Notes under the pieces: model-generated
The model's database searches: none
What the model was told of the DNA's origin: nothing
What the model saw: the letters and a program-made list of their open reading frames with translations, nothing else
Program-made: the position numbers and the translations under genes
From: Nitrosomonadaceae bacterium
Lineage (GTDB): Bacteria; Pseudomonadota; Gammaproteobacteria; Burkholderiales; Nitrosomonadaceae
Reading direction: 5' to 3'
Assembly: GCA_919902515.1 (NCBI GenBank)
Contig: CAKKRD010000061.1
Location: 1-37,383, forward strand
Length of the DNA: 37,383 nt
Shown: positions 17,436 through 25,821 of the stretch, in pieces
How the letters are laid out: each line of letters opens with the position of its first letter
Numbering within the stretch: position 1 is the first letter of the stretch

Positions 17436-17990
17436 GTGCTCCGAAAATATCTCAAGAAATACCTGCCTTCCCACGAGAGCATCCGGCAGAACCGGTTTGT
17501 CGGGCTGTTCGGTGGATTGCTGCATCACCACAATCTGTGGTATCTGCATCGCCGTTCGGTGGCGGGCGGAGTAGCAGTCGGTTTTTTCGCTGGCATGATT
17601 CCCGGCAGCAACCCGGTACAGTTCTTTTTCGCCGCCTTGTTTGCCGTCATCTTCAAGGTGAACCTCCCGGTAGCGGTATTCACCACGCTTTATTCCAATC
17701 CTTTCACTATCGTGCCGATTTATATCGCCGCCTACGTCATCGGTGAGTTTGTCATGGGTAACGGCAGCGGCGCTGTGCCCATGACCGATTTGCATCTGCT
17801 GGACAAGAATATTAGTGAATGGATTCCTGCGCTGGTAGACTGGGCAATCTCCCTAGGCAAGCCACTGCTGGCAGGGATGTTTCTGCTGGCGCTATTGCTT
17901 GCGCTAACCAGCTATCTGGCCGTGCGTGGTGCGTGGCGGCTATACGTTGTTTATGAATGGCGCGAACGGGCAAAACGGCGCCACCGCTAA
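17436..17990 (+). CDS. DUF2062 family membrane protein
   Basis: A 184-residue protein starting at a GTG (17436). The DUF2062 core is recognisable as SVAGGVAVGFFAGMIPGSNPVQ followed by hydrophobic stretches and LYSNPFTIVPIY. A last membrane helix near residue 150 precedes a basic tail ending KRRHR. Its function is not known. It is transcribed divergently from comEC and lies 12 bases before the DNA glycosylase gene, so the two are probably cotranscribed. Confidence 0.82.
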   Translation: MLRKYLKKYLPSHESIRQNRFVGLFGGLLHHHNLWYLHRRSVAGGVAVGFFAGMIPGSNPVQFFFAALFAVIFKVNLPVAVFTTLYSNPFTIVPIYIAAYVIGEFVMGNGSGAVPMTDLHLLDKNISEWIPALVDWAISLGKPLLAGMFLLALLLALTSYLAVRGAWRLYVVYEWRERAKRRHR

Positions 17991-18002
17991 CTGGACAAAT
18001 CT

Positions 18003-18620
18003 ATGATTCCAGCGTACTGGGAGCAGGCGACACAGGAACTGGCCGGGCGCGATGAAATGATGCATAAGCTCATTCAACGTTTCGCAGGGGCTGCGCTACG
18101 CTCGCATGGTGATGCTTTTACCACTTTGGCGCGTTCCATAATCGGCCAGCAGATTTCTATCAAGGCGGCTGAAAGCGTCTGGCAAAAGCTGGCCACCGCA
18201 GTTCCTGCGATTACACCCGCTACCGTGCTGGGAACGGACAACAGCGTCTTGCGGGCTTGCGGTCTCTCCTTGCGGAAAGTGACTTATCTGCAAGATTTGT
18301 CACGGCACTTTATCAGCGGGACGTTGAATGAAACGGCATGGAAGGAAGTTGATGACGAAGCCCTCATCGCCGAATTGACGCAGGTAAAGGGTATTGGGCG
18401 CTGGACTGCGGAAATGTTTCTGATTTTTCACATGCTGCGCCCGAATGTGCTGCCGCTGGACGATCTCGGCCTGCAGCGTGCGATCAGCCTGCACTACAAC
18501 GCCAGTCAACCGGTGAGCCGGCTCAAGATGCGTGCGATTGCGAAACCGTGGCAACCGTGGTGTTCTGTGGCGACATGGTATCTGTGGCGCAGCCTTGATC
18601 CGCTGCCAGTGGAATACTGA
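18003..18620 (+). CDS. DNA-3-methyladenine glycosylase II (HhH-GPD)
   Basis: A base-excision repair glycosylase of the AlkA type that removes alkylated purines. In 205 residues it shows LARSIIGQQIS (42-52), the helix-hairpin-helix LTQVKGIGRWTAEMFL (125-140) and the catalytic aspartate region PLDDLGLQRA (151-160, D153 or D154). The protein ends in WRSLDPLPVEY, a usual end for this family, so it is complete. Its stop codon touches the first base of the 275-bp inverted-repeat element at 18621. Confidence 0.9.
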   Translation: MIPAYWEQATQELAGRDEMMHKLIQRFAGAALRSHGDAFTTLARSIIGQQISIKAAESVWQKLATAVPAITPATVLGTDNSVLRACGLSLRKVTYLQDLSRHFISGTLNETAWKEVDDEALIAELTQVKGIGRWTAEMFLIFHMLRPNVLPLDDLGLQRAISLHYNASQPVSRLKMRAIAKPWQPWCSVATWYLWRSLDPLPVEY

Positions 18621-18895
18621 GGAACCGCTAAACAAGTCCCACGTGGGCGCGACGGCGGCTTTGCGGGATGGGATGCACGAAAGGCGAGAACGCGAATGGC
18701 CCCATTCCCTTCGCTACGAACCTGACACCGCAGACCGCCCGCAAAGCTCCGTCCCGTAGGGTTGCGGCAAAATCTGGCGCTTGCTGTGTTGCGCTCCTCG
18801 GCTTCGTAGGCCGAGCTACGACCTTCGTCGCGCGCCTTGCAATCATCCCGATTCTGCCTGCAACGCACTCCACGGAGGACTTGTTTAGCGGTTCC
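18621..18895. mobile_element. MITE-like element with perfect 19-bp inverted ends
   Basis: GGAACCGCTAAACAAGTCC at 18621-18639 is repeated exactly, inverted, at 18877-18895, enclosing 275 bases. The interior is GC-rich and contains smaller hairpins such as CTCGGC/GCCGAG (18797-18815). Short open frames cross it on both strands but no protein family is recognisable. Size and ends fit a non-autonomous miniature inverted-repeat element. No clear target duplication is visible, and the ends do not match the IS at 6837-8249, so the mobilising transposase is unknown. Confidence 0.65.
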
Positions 18896-18931
18896 CTAAA
18901 ATCCAGATTTCGTCACAATACTTTGTTGCTC

Positions 18932-18983
18932 ACAAAAAATGTTTCCTTACATATCGACCATATGCTGTGTCTACATTTTTTGT
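18932..18983. repeat. Nested AT-rich inverted repeats
   Basis: ACAAAAAATGT (18932-18942) and ACATTTTTTGT (18973-18983) are perfect 11-bp inverted arms. Within the spacer a second pair, CATAT/ATATG, flanks CGACC. The structure lies between the MITE-like element and the end of lolD. It could be a bidirectional transcription end, a protein site or a remnant of another element. Confidence 0.5.
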
Positions 18984-19010
18984 TCCCGTCTCGTCTTGTT
19001 TAGAACTCTG

Positions 19011-19037
19011 AATTTTTAGAAGCATTCTAAGGAAATT
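19011..19037 (-). terminator. Stem-loop downstream of lolD (possible terminator)
   Basis: TTAGAA-GCA-TTCTAA (19016-19030) is a perfect palindrome. Outer AATTT and AAATT arms extend it, with two bulged bases. It begins about 30 bases past the lolD stop. The stem is AT-rich, so termination would be weak. Confidence 0.3.
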
Positions 19038-19066
19038 CCCAATCCGCGCGTGCTCGGCTGGTACGC

Positions 19067-19744
19067 TCATTCGGTTAACACCCCATCCACCAGCCGCAAA
19101 ATCCGTCCGGCCCGGGCCGCCAGTTGCGCATCATGGGTGACGATGACGAAACTCGCGCCTACGTTGCGGTTAAGTTCCAGCATCAATTCGAATACCCCGC
19201 CGGCGGTGTGCCGGTCGAGATTGCCCGTAGGTTCGTCGGCAAGGACACAGGCAGGCTGAGTGACTAGCGCCCGTGCCACTGCCGCACGTTGACGCTCGCC
19301 GCCGGAGAGCTCCCCAGGGGTGTGGGAGAGGCGATGCCCCAGGCCGACCTGTTTCAACACTGTTGCCGCCCGCTCATAGGCTTCGCTGCTGCTCATGCGC
19401 CGGATCAGCAGCGGCATGGCGACATTCTCCAGCGCGCTGAATTCTGGTAACAGATGGTGGAACTGATAAATAAAACCTAACGAGCGGTTACGCAGCTGGC
19501 ATCTTTCTTCTTCGTTGATGGTAGCGATATTCTGCCCCATGATACGGATGTCGCCGGCGCTGGGTGCATCCAGTCCACCCAGCAGGTGCAGCAGCGTACT
19601 TTTGCCCGAGCCCGACGCACCGACAATGGCGAGTGTTTCGCCTGCTGTCACATCCAGGTCGATACCCATCAGCACCGGCACTTCGAGTTCGCCCTGATAG
19701 TAGCTCTTGCGCAGGTTGCGGCAGAAAATGATCGGCTTACTCAT
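19067..19744 (-). CDS. lolD: Lipoprotein-releasing ABC transporter ATPase LolD
   Basis: The ATPase of the Lol complex that extracts mature lipoproteins from the inner membrane and hands them to LolA. It has Walker [10 protein letters not shown] (42-50), signature LSGGE (146-150) and Walker B VLADEP with D170 and E171. The LolD-type segment [21 protein letters not shown] is present. Its 225 residues are normal for LolD. The start overlaps the 3' end of the upstream permease gene by 8 bases. Confidence 0.95.
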   Translation of the reverse strand: MSKPIIFCRNLRKSYYQGELEVPVLMGIDLDVTAGETLAIVGASGSGKSTLLHLLGGLDAPSAGDIRIMGQNIATINEEERCQLRNRSLGFIYQFHHLLPEFSALENVAMPLLIRRMSSSEAYERAATVLKQVGLGHRLSHTPGELSGGERQRAAVARALVTQPACVLADEPTGNLDRHTAGGVFELMLELNRNVGASFVIVTHDAQLAARAGRILRLVDGVLTE

Positions 19745-20984
19745 ACCGCAACGCCTCTGCCGGGTTGACCTTGGACGCCCGGTAGCTGGGATAAATCGTT
19801 GCCAGCAGGGTCAATGCAAACGATACCACCGCCACTGTCACTATGTCAGCCATCTGTGGGTCAGACGGAATCTCGCTGATGTAATAAACCTCGCGCGACA
19901 GGAATTGCACGCTGAACGCGCGTTCGACCAGCGCGATCACATCACTTACGTTGTATGCCAGCAGCATGCCGCCGATTACCCCCAGCGCCGTGCCGATGGC
20001 CCCGATCAGCGTGCCTTGCACGATGAAGATTTTCATGATGCTGCGCGGGCTTGCGCCCAGCGTCCGCAGGATGGCGATATCGGGTTGCTTGTCGGTGACC
20101 GCCATCACCAGTGTGGAGACGATGTTGAATGCCGCAACGGCGATGATCAGCGCGAGAATCAGCGACAGCATGCGCTTTTCGATCTGGATCGCACGGAAAT
20201 AGTTGGCGTGCTGGTGGGTCCAGTCGCTGATGTGAGTGTCCTGGGAAATCAGCGGCACCAGTTCCCGCACTACTTGTGGCGCCTGGAACAAGTCGTGCAG
20301 CTTCAGCCGCACACCTGAGACCTGATCATCTTCCATGCGATAGAGTTTTTGCGCATCTGCGATATGGATCAGCACCAGCGCCGAGTCATATTCAAAGTGC
20401 CCGGCTTCGAAGATGCCGGTAACAGTGAATTGTTTGAGACGCGGCAGTATCCCTGCCGGCGTCACTTGCCCTTGCGGCGAGATCAGCACGATTTTGTCAC
20501 CCCTGGATACGCCTAAAGCCCGTGCCAGTTCCGTGCCCACCACGATGCCAAATTCTCCCGGCACCAGCTCATCAAGTTTGCCGTTTACCATCATCCGGTC
20601 GAGATCGGCCACCTTGTCTTCCAGAGCCGGCAAGATGCCGCGTACCATCACGCCACGCACAACCTGACCGACCGACACCATGCCCTGAGCGCCGACATAA
20701 GGCGCGGCAGCCTCCACTTGAGGATGTTTGCTCGCCTCATGCGCGACCTGGGGCCAATTGGGCAGCGTGCCTTCTACGCTGCTTACCTGGATATGCGAGG
20801 CCACGCCGAGGATGCGAGTGCGCACCTCTTTCTGGAAACCATTCATCACCGACATTACGGTGATCAGGGCGGTCATGCCGAGCGTAATACCCAGCAGAGA
20901 AATCAGCGAGATAAACGAGATGAAATGATTGCGGCGCTTGGCACGGGTGTAGCGCAGACCGATGAAGAGTTCGTAGGCAGACAC
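19737..20984 (-). CDS. lolC: Lipoprotein-releasing system permease LolC/LolE
   Basis: The membrane subunit of the Lol lipoprotein release machine. It shows the N-terminal segment [19 protein letters not shown], a first helix, a large periplasmic MacB-like domain, then three C-terminal helices with the FtsX core ([16 protein letters not shown]). It is 415 residues from a GTG start. Only one permease gene is next to lolD, so it may act as a homodimer, as in many bacteria with a single LolC/E (LolF) protein. Calling it LolC rather than LolE is by convention. Confidence 0.92.
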   Translation of the reverse strand: MSAYELFIGLRYTRAKRRNHFISFISLISLLGITLGMTALITVMSVMNGFQKEVRTRILGVASHIQVSSVEGTLPNWPQVAHEASKHPQVEAAAPYVGAQGMVSVGQVVRGVMVRGILPALEDKVADLDRMMVNGKLDELVPGEFGIVVGTELARALGVSRGDKIVLISPQGQVTPAGILPRLKQFTVTGIFEAGHFEYDSALVLIHIADAQKLYRMEDDQVSGVRLKLHDLFQAPQVVRELVPLISQDTHISDWTHQHANYFRAIQIEKRMLSLILALIIAVAAFNIVSTLVMAVTDKQPDIAILRTLGASPRSIMKIFIVQGTLIGAIGTALGVIGGMLLAYNVSDVIALVERAFSVQFLSREVYYISEIPSDPQMADIVTVAVVSFALTLLATIYPSYRASKVNPAEALRYE

Positions 20985-21120
20985 GGATTAAGACACCCGA
21001 ATATAAAGGGAATGCCGAAGTTTGCCACATTCCGGCAGGGCTTAACAGGCTGTTGACAGACGACCGGACTGGCAAGGCATTATCACTCTCCGATCTGTTG
21101 TCCTGAAATTCGGAGATTCC

Positions 21121-23157
21121 TTAGAATTCTCCTCTGAACCCTACCACCAGCGCGCGTCCTGGCAATGGCGCAAAACTCTTCAAGAAAGAGTTATGCAGGC
21201 GCATTTCTTCGTTCAGCAGATTCTTGCCTTGCAGAAAGATTCTGATGCCGTTCGCTTTGGTCTTCGTGATCCGGTAACTCATATCGACGTTCAGCAGCGT
21301 GTAACCGGGTGTAGTTGTCTCGAGTTCTGCCACGCGGTTTTGGTGCATCACGCGTATCGCACTCAGGTTGGCCGTCCAGGGTCCCATTCTGTGATTCAGT
21401 TCCAACCCGAAGCGTGGTGGCGTAGTGCGTGGCACATTGCCGCCGCTATCCAGTTTGCCGCGTACGTAGTCGGTAAACAGGCGCAGATCGAGAGCATCAG
21501 GCTTCAATGTAAAGACCGTTTCCGCTTCCACCCCGTAAAATCTCGCGCCAGTCTGGGCAAAATTCTGCACTAGGAATTTGCCATTGGGATCCAGGACGCC
21601 GCTAGCATCGACGCGATCCGCCACAGCATCAGCGTTGGTGTCGGCGCTATGCACGAAAATGTAGTTGTTGAACTGGTTATGGAATACATTGACTTTCCAT
21701 TTCACCGCGCCAGTAGTTTTGCGCAGGGCGAGATCAATGTTGCTGGAAGTTTCTTTGCTCAAATCATTGTTGCCAGTCTGGAATGTGGCGGTGCCGCGGT
21801 GCGCGCCTTGTATATACAACTCTTCCGTCGTCGGCGCGCGTTGCCCGCGCGTGGCCGTCAGACCCAGCCCGTAACCGTCGATGAATTTCCACAGAGTGCC
21901 CACGGAGCCGCTGAAGAGACTGAATGCGCGCGATGGGTCGATGTGGTTCTGCGGGTCTTGCGTGGCGCGCTCAACTCGTCCGCCAAATTCCAGCCGCCAG
22001 CGATCCCAGTTGCGCTCCTCCACCAGGAACACACCGGTGGAGCGCGATTTCGTGACCGGCACGATGGTCTCCGTGCCGAGGGCCGAAAAATTGCGATCCT
22101 GAAATTGCACCCCGAGCACGCCTTTCCAGTTTGCTATCGGCGCATGCAGAAGTTCGGCGCGGCTTTCGAGCGCCTGATTCTTAAAGCGCGTCGCAATCTC
22201 GCCGCTGCCCTCGATTTCATTGTGCTTGTAGTCGTTATAGCCCATGCGCACTTTGAGCTTTTCGAAACCAATGAGAGGCTTGTCCAGTTCGCCTGACAAA
22301 TCATAACGGGTTTGCTTGAGGTCGATTTTCGAGCCTTCGGGGCTGGGTACGCCATATTCGTTTTCCAGGCGCGAGACCGATCCGCCTAAAAAACCTCTCT
22401 CGCCGATAAAGGATCCACCCACGGATATGCCTTCCGAGTCGGTCGCGCTGTTTTTGACTCGGCCCACCGGGGTGTCGTAATCGCCCGTTTTGCGCTTGAA
22501 ACCCCCGATACTCCAGGACACATGGCGGCCGGCATTACCCTTTGCGTTGAAAGCGCCGCTGCGCTCCTCTGTCGCCGTATTGCCGCGTATTTCGATATCT
22601 CCGCTCGGCGACTTGGCTAGCCGGTTCGGAATGCGGCCTGTTACCACATTGACCACGCCGCCGGTTGCGCCGCCGCCGTAGAGCAGTATTGCCGGACCGC
22701 GCAGGATCTCGATTTGTGAGGCATTGAACGATTCCACCGTTACCGCATGATCCGGACTGGTGGTCGAGAGATCAAGCGTACCAATACCGTTTTCCAGCAC
22801 CTGGATGCGCGGTCCGTCCAGGCCGCGAATGATCGGGCGGCCGGCACCCGGCCCGAAGGAACTCGATGCCACACCGAGTTCACGCGCGAGCGTGTCACCG
22901 ATGCTTGCTTCGCGCTTGCGGCGCAGGTCTTCACCCTTCAACACCGTGACGGGCTGGGCCATGTCAAGCTCATTGCGATCCTTGAACGGGGTGGCGGTCA
23001 CGACGACCGGCGGTAATTCGGTTACCTTGCCAGTGTCTTTAACTTGAGCGGACGACATGCCGGGTACGGCAAGTAGCAAAGCAATGACGATAGCTTTCCC
23101 CCAGCTATTAATACCAGCCCGGTGGAGTCGCGTTCGTGATTTGGAATTGAGCTTCAT
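21121..23157 (-). CDS. znuD: TonB-dependent outer-membrane receptor, ZnuD-like
   Basis: An outer-membrane receptor of 678 residues, probably for zinc. A signal sequence of about 37 residues is followed by a TonB-box region (LPPVVVTATP) and a plug domain with GRPIIRGLDGPRIQV and EILRGPAILLYGGGATGGVVNV. The beta-barrel follows and ends with a terminal phenylalanine (GFRGEF). The zinc assignment rests on the plug resembling ZnuD, on zur encoded just upstream, and on a Zur-type operator in its promoter. Cobalamin or another metal complex cannot be excluded by sequence alone. Confidence 0.85.
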   Translation of the reverse strand: MKLNSKSRTRLHRAGINSWGKAIVIALLLAVPGMSSAQVKDTGKVTELPPVVVTATPFKDRNELDMAQPVTVLKGEDLRRKREASIGDTLARELGVASSSFGPGAGRPIIRGLDGPRIQVLENGIGTLDLSTTSPDHAVTVESFNASQIEILRGPAILLYGGGATGGVVNVVTGRIPNRLAKSPSGDIEIRGNTATEERSGAFNAKGNAGRHVSWSIGGFKRKTGDYDTPVGRVKNSATDSEGISVGGSFIGERGFLGGSVSRLENEYGVPSPEGSKIDLKQTRYDLSGELDKPLIGFEKLKVRMGYNDYKHNEIEGSGEIATRFKNQALESRAELLHAPIANWKGVLGVQFQDRNFSALGTETIVPVTKSRSTGVFLVEERNWDRWRLEFGGRVERATQDPQNHIDPSRAFSLFSGSVGTLWKFIDGYGLGLTATRGQRAPTTEELYIQGAHRGTATFQTGNNDLSKETSSNIDLALRKTTGAVKWKVNVFHNQFNNYIFVHSADTNADAVADRVDASGVLDPNGKFLVQNFAQTGARFYGVEAETVFTLKPDALDLRLFTDYVRGKLDSGGNVPRTTPPRFGLELNHRMGPWTANLSAIRVMHQNRVAELETTTPGYTLLNVDMSYRITKTKANGIRIFLQGKNLLNEEMRLHNSFLKSFAPLPGRALVVGFRGEF

Positions 23158-23197
23158 GCCGCTTCATACCGATTCTGTAAAAGATTGGGACAGGCGA

Positions 23198-23218
23198 ATT
23201 ATCTGCAACTGAGTTGCG
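23198..23218 (-). promoter_or_regulatory. Zur-type operator next to the -10 of znuD
   Basis: TGCAAC-TGA-GTTGCG (23204-23218) is nearly the same palindrome as the one upstream of zur at 24165-24179. Immediately next to it, read on the minus strand, is GATAAT (23203-23198), a 5/6 match to a -10 hexamer. A repressor bound here would cover the spacer between -35 and -10. The start codon lies about 40 bases downstream. Confidence 0.68.
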
Positions 23219-23280
23219 TTATCTGAACCAGCTGTGCGTAGTCCGTTGTATGGCGGACAGAAGCTGATCCGAACCAAACA

Positions 23281-23303
23281 ACAAAAAACCCGATAACGGG
23301 TTT
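23281..23303 (-). terminator. Intrinsic terminator between the small membrane protein gene and znuD
   Basis: On the minus strand, AAACCCG-TTAT-CGGGTTT (23303-23286) runs straight into TTTGT. This 7-bp stem with a tetraloop and T-run is the clearest intrinsic terminator in the window. It separates the zur transcript from the independently promoted znuD gene. Confidence 0.8.
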
Positions 23304-23330
23304 GACCGAAAAGGGACAGCTACGGGGGAG

Positions 23331-23660
23331 TTACGCCAGCGGGGGAGCGCGCGTGAGGTACGGGGAAGAAAAATCGCGCAGGATGGGGCGGTGTTTCAAG
23401 GGGGGCAGCTGCTGCCGCAGCATCCTGGCAACAAACAGAAATGCCAGGAGGGGGAGGGCAACACCGAACGCCGTTAAGGCCAGGCAGTCAAGGCAGACTC
23501 GGTCGGCGTCAGTGTCGCTTTCATTCTGAGCGCTGTCAGCCGGGGACGTGCTAATCGTGTCCACGTGCGCGAAGTGTGTGAGCACATGCGCCGCCAGCAG
23601 GACAGGCACCGACAGCAAGGCCAGCACCAGAATCAGAAATAAACCTTTACGCAATATCAT
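23331..23660 (-). CDS. Small membrane protein with CxxC motif, in the zur transcript
   Basis: A 109-residue protein from the ATG at 23660, with an AAGGA site 10 bases upstream; a GTG at 23684 would add eight residues. An N-terminal hydrophobic helix (about 4-23) is followed by a short loop rich in histidine, aspartate and serine (HVLTHFAHVD...). Then come CLDC and a second helix (about 63-80), ending in a basic and proline-rich tail. It resembles DUF2946-type proteins found near metal and TonB genes, but I do not recognise it firmly. It lies 69 bases after zur, is closed by a terminator and precedes znuD, so a role in metal handling is inferred from context. Confidence 0.6.
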   Translation of the reverse strand: MILRKGLFLILVLALLSVPVLLAAHVLTHFAHVDTISTSPADSAQNESDTDADRVCLDCLALTAFGVALPLLAFLFVARMLRQQLPPLKHRPILRDFSSPYLTRAPPLA

Positions 23661-23729
23661 CGAAGGGGATTTCCTTGCACCCACGAGGGATTTGTTCGGT
23701 GATTTTTATTTTACAGATGAAAAATTTCG

Positions 23730-24152
23730 TCATGCGCATTCAGCGCATAATCCTTTTACCGTCAACTCGGCTTCCTGGAAGCGGTAACCGGCCGGCAATG
23801 GCCAATCGTGTGCGGCGTTGAGGCCATCCAGGCAGATCACTTTGGTGCAGCAAGTGCATTTAAAATGGGCATGCTGGTGTGCGTGCACATCGACGTTGGC
23901 ACGGAAACGCCATACCCGGTCGTCGCTTGCCACCTTATGTGCCAAGCCTTTTTCACTCAGCCATTCAAGCACGCGGTAGAGCGTAACCCGGTCCAATTGC
24001 AGCTTGCCCAGCAAACGCTCCTCAATTTCATGGTGCGTGATGGCCCGCTGTTCAGCCAGCAGCACGGCAAGCGCCTGCACTCTGCCCGGTGTCACCCGGT
24101 CGCCGGTGCGACGGATTATCTCTTTGGCTTGTTCCTGGAAATCACTAATCAT
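23730..24152 (-). CDS. zur: Zinc-responsive Fur-family repressor Zur
   Basis: A 140-residue Fur-family regulator starting at the ATG at 24152 (MISDFQEQAKEIIRRTGDR). An upstream open extension crosses the promoter and is not used. The winged helix covers RVTPGRVQALAVLL to LDRVTLYRVLEWLSEKGL. The dimer and metal part has VHAHQHAHFKCTCCTKVICL, with the Cys4-site pairs CxxC and a C-terminal CAEC. Assignment to Zur and not Fur rests on this pattern and on the neighbouring ZnuD-like receptor. Its own promoter overlaps a TGCAAC-N3-GTTGCA palindrome, so it is probably autoregulated. Confidence 0.85.
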   Translation of the reverse strand: MISDFQEQAKEIIRRTGDRVTPGRVQALAVLLAEQRAITHHEIEERLLGKLQLDRVTLYRVLEWLSEKGLAHKVASDDRVWRFRANVDVHAHQHAHFKCTCCTKVICLDGLNAAHDWPLPAGYRFQEAELTVKGLCAECA

Positions 24153-24163
24153 AAATAAGCTTA

Positions 24164-24190
24164 TTGCAACAAAGTTGCATCTACTATAAT
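24164..24190 (+). promoter_or_regulatory. Candidate dapF promoter overlapping the Zur operator
   Basis: A perfect TATAAT (24185-24190) is preceded after 15 bases by TTGCAA (24164-24169), which is part of the Zur palindrome. The short spacer makes the -35 doubtful, but the -10 is strong. It overlaps the minus-strand -10 of zur, so the two promoters are likely to compete. Confidence 0.45.
24165..24179. promoter_or_regulatory. Zur-type operator in the zur/dapF intergenic region
   Basis: TGCAAC-AAA-GTTGCA is a perfect palindrome. It lies at the predicted zur transcription start on the minus strand and overlaps the -35 of a candidate plus-strand promoter for dapF. The near-identical site at znuD (23204-23218) supports it as the Zur box of this organism. 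Confidence 0.7.
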
Positions 24191-24211
24191 CGAATGATTT
24201 TATATGTGCAA
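24183..24211 (-). promoter_or_regulatory. Sigma-70 promoter of zur
   Basis: On the minus strand, TTGCAC (24211-24206) and TATAGT (24188-24183) are separated by exactly 17 bases. Transcription would start near 24175, inside the palindrome at 24165-24179, and give a leader of about 20-25 nt before the zur ATG. Confidence 0.6.
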
Positions 24212-24295
24212 CAGTATTTGTTGATAACATTGAAGTTTCACGAAAACCAGCGGTCATTTGCAGTGCAAGCCGGAATAAACGATGAAATTTCACTC

Positions 24296-25123
24296 ATGAA
24301 ACTTAAGTTCACTAAAATGCATGGCCTGGGCAATGATTTCGTCGTGATTGACGCCGTGAACCAGTCCGTGTCCCTCACCTCAGCGCAGCTGCGTTTGTTG
24401 GCTGATCGCCATTTCGGCATCGGCTGCGACCAGATTCTGCTGGTGGAGAAAGCGGAAGGCGATGCCGATTTCCGCTATCGGATTTATAACGCCGATGGCG
24501 GTGAAGTGGAGCAATGTGGCAATGGTGCCCGCTGCTTCGTACGCTATGTGCATGACCGGGGCATGACGCAGAAAAATGAAATTCGCGTGGAGACTCCTGG
24601 CGGCCTGATCATTCCCAGATTGGAGGCCAATGGTGAAGTGACTGTCAACATGGGTACGCCGAAATTCGAGCCGCAAGAAATTCCATTCATCGCCGAGAAA
24701 CGCGCACTGACATATGCGCTCGATATTGACGGCCGCCAGGTGGAAATCAGCGCTGTTTCGCTGGGCAATCCGCATGCAGTGCAGGTGGTGGCCGATGTGG
24801 ATAGTGCCCCGGTGCTGACCGAAGGCGCGCTGATCGAGCATCATCCGCGCTTTCCGCAACGCGTCAACGCCGGCTATATGCAGGTGCTGGATCGCGGTCA
24901 TATCCGACTGCGGGTGTATGAACGCGGCGCGGGTGAAACGCTCGCTTGCGGCACCGGCGCCTGTGTTGCGGTGGTGACAGGCATCAGCCGCGGATTGCTG
25001 CAGTCAACAGTTGAAGTCAGTACGCGCGGCGGCAATTTGAGCATACGCTGGGAAGGCGAAGACCAGCCGGTGTGGATGACCGGGCCTGCCGCCGCCGTGT
25101 TTGATGGCGAAATCGAGTTATGA
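24296..25123 (+). CDS. dapF: Diaminopimelate epimerase
   Basis: DapF converts LL- to meso-diaminopimelate for lysine and peptidoglycan synthesis, without a cofactor and with two cysteines. Both are present: C74 in EQCGNGARC and C218 in [10 protein letters not shown]. The protein is 275 residues from the ATG at 24296 ([19 protein letters not shown]), the usual start; sequence upstream in frame is promoter DNA. It heads dapF-DUF484-xerC, a conserved betaproteobacterial order, and the next gene begins 19 bases after its stop. Confidence 0.96.
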   Translation: MKLKFTKMHGLGNDFVVIDAVNQSVSLTSAQLRLLADRHFGIGCDQILLVEKAEGDADFRYRIYNADGGEVEQCGNGARCFVRYVHDRGMTQKNEIRVETPGGLIIPRLEANGEVTVNMGTPKFEPQEIPFIAEKRALTYALDIDGRQVEISAVSLGNPHAVQVVADVDSAPVLTEGALIEHHPRFPQRVNAGYMQVLDRGHIRLRVYERGAGETLACGTGACVAVVTGISRGLLQSTVEVSTRGGNLSIRWEGEDQPVWMTGPAAAVFDGEIEL

Positions 25124-25142
25124 AATCCAACCAGGGGGAAGC

Positions 25143-25796
25143 ATGAAATTCGGTTCAGAAGAGGTGGCCCAATACCTGCGGGAAAACCCGCAATTTTTCG
25201 ACGAGTATGCCGATATGCTGGCGGATATTTTTGTTTCTCATCCCCATGGCGGCAGAGCCATTTCCATCAGTGAGCGGCAAATCGTCACGCTGCGAGATAA
25301 GAATCAGATTCTGCAGGACAAATTGTGCGAATTGATCAAGTTCGGCGAGGAAAACGACATCATCGGCGAAAAAATGCACCGCCTGGCCATCGTTCTGCTC
25401 ACTTTCACTCATTTGGGAAATTTGCTGCATGGTCTGTATTTCAATCTGCGTGAGGATTTCGCAGTGCCGCATGCGGCACTGCGGCTGTGGAATGTGCCGA
25501 GTGCAGGCACAGAATTGCCTGAATTCACCCCGACCAGCGACGATATCCACATCATTGCCGAAAGCCTGTTGCATCCTTATTGCGGTCCCCACGTCGTCGA
25601 TGAAATCAAGCAATGGTTCGGCGAAGATGCCGTCCACCTGCGCTCGTTCGCGATGGTGCCGCTGCGCGCGGAGCAAACCATCGGTCTGTTGGTACTGGCA
25701 AGCGAAGATCCGCAACGCTTCTATCCGGAAATGGGGACGCTCCACCTGAAACGGCTGGGCGATCTTGTGGGTACCGCCATCGCCCGCATGGATTGA
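25143..25796 (+). CDS. DUF484 family protein
   Basis: A 217-residue cytoplasmic protein of the DUF484 family, a GAF-like fold encoded between dapF and xerC in many proteobacteria. It shows the N-terminal pattern VAQYLRENPQFFDEYADML, a short coiled helix, and a C-terminal GAF-like part (SFAMVPLRAEQTIGLLVLAS, ending RLGDLVGTAIARMD). Its function is unknown. The ATG at 25143 has an excellent AGGGGGA site. An in-frame start 42 bases earlier would overlap dapF and has no such site. Confidence 0.88.
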   Translation: MKFGSEEVAQYLRENPQFFDEYADMLADIFVSHPHGGRAISISERQIVTLRDKNQILQDKLCELIKFGEENDIIGEKMHRLAIVLLTFTHLGNLLHGLYFNLREDFAVPHAALRLWNVPSAGTELPEFTPTSDDIHIIAESLLHPYCGPHVVDEIKQWFGEDAVHLRSFAMVPLRAEQTIGLLVLASEDPQRFYPEMGTLHLKRLGDLVGTAIARMD

Positions 25797-25821
25797 TGGC
25801 AGCGGCTAGCAAAAGTAGAGC

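Noticed and set aside
18506-18873. Overlapping minus-strand open frames across the 275-bp element
   Set aside because: They cross the inverted ends and the glycosylase gene and show no domain; they are better explained as chance frames in GC-rich repeat DNA.
21053-21083. TTGACA followed by CATTAT on the plus strand
   Set aside because: Spacing is 19 bases and no plus-strand gene follows; it runs into the 3' end of the receptor gene.
24206-24229. A third Zur-like site, TGCAAC...GTTGA, upstream of dapF
   Set aside because: The spacer is 7 bases instead of 3 and the second arm is incomplete; the TGCAAC overlaps the zur -35.
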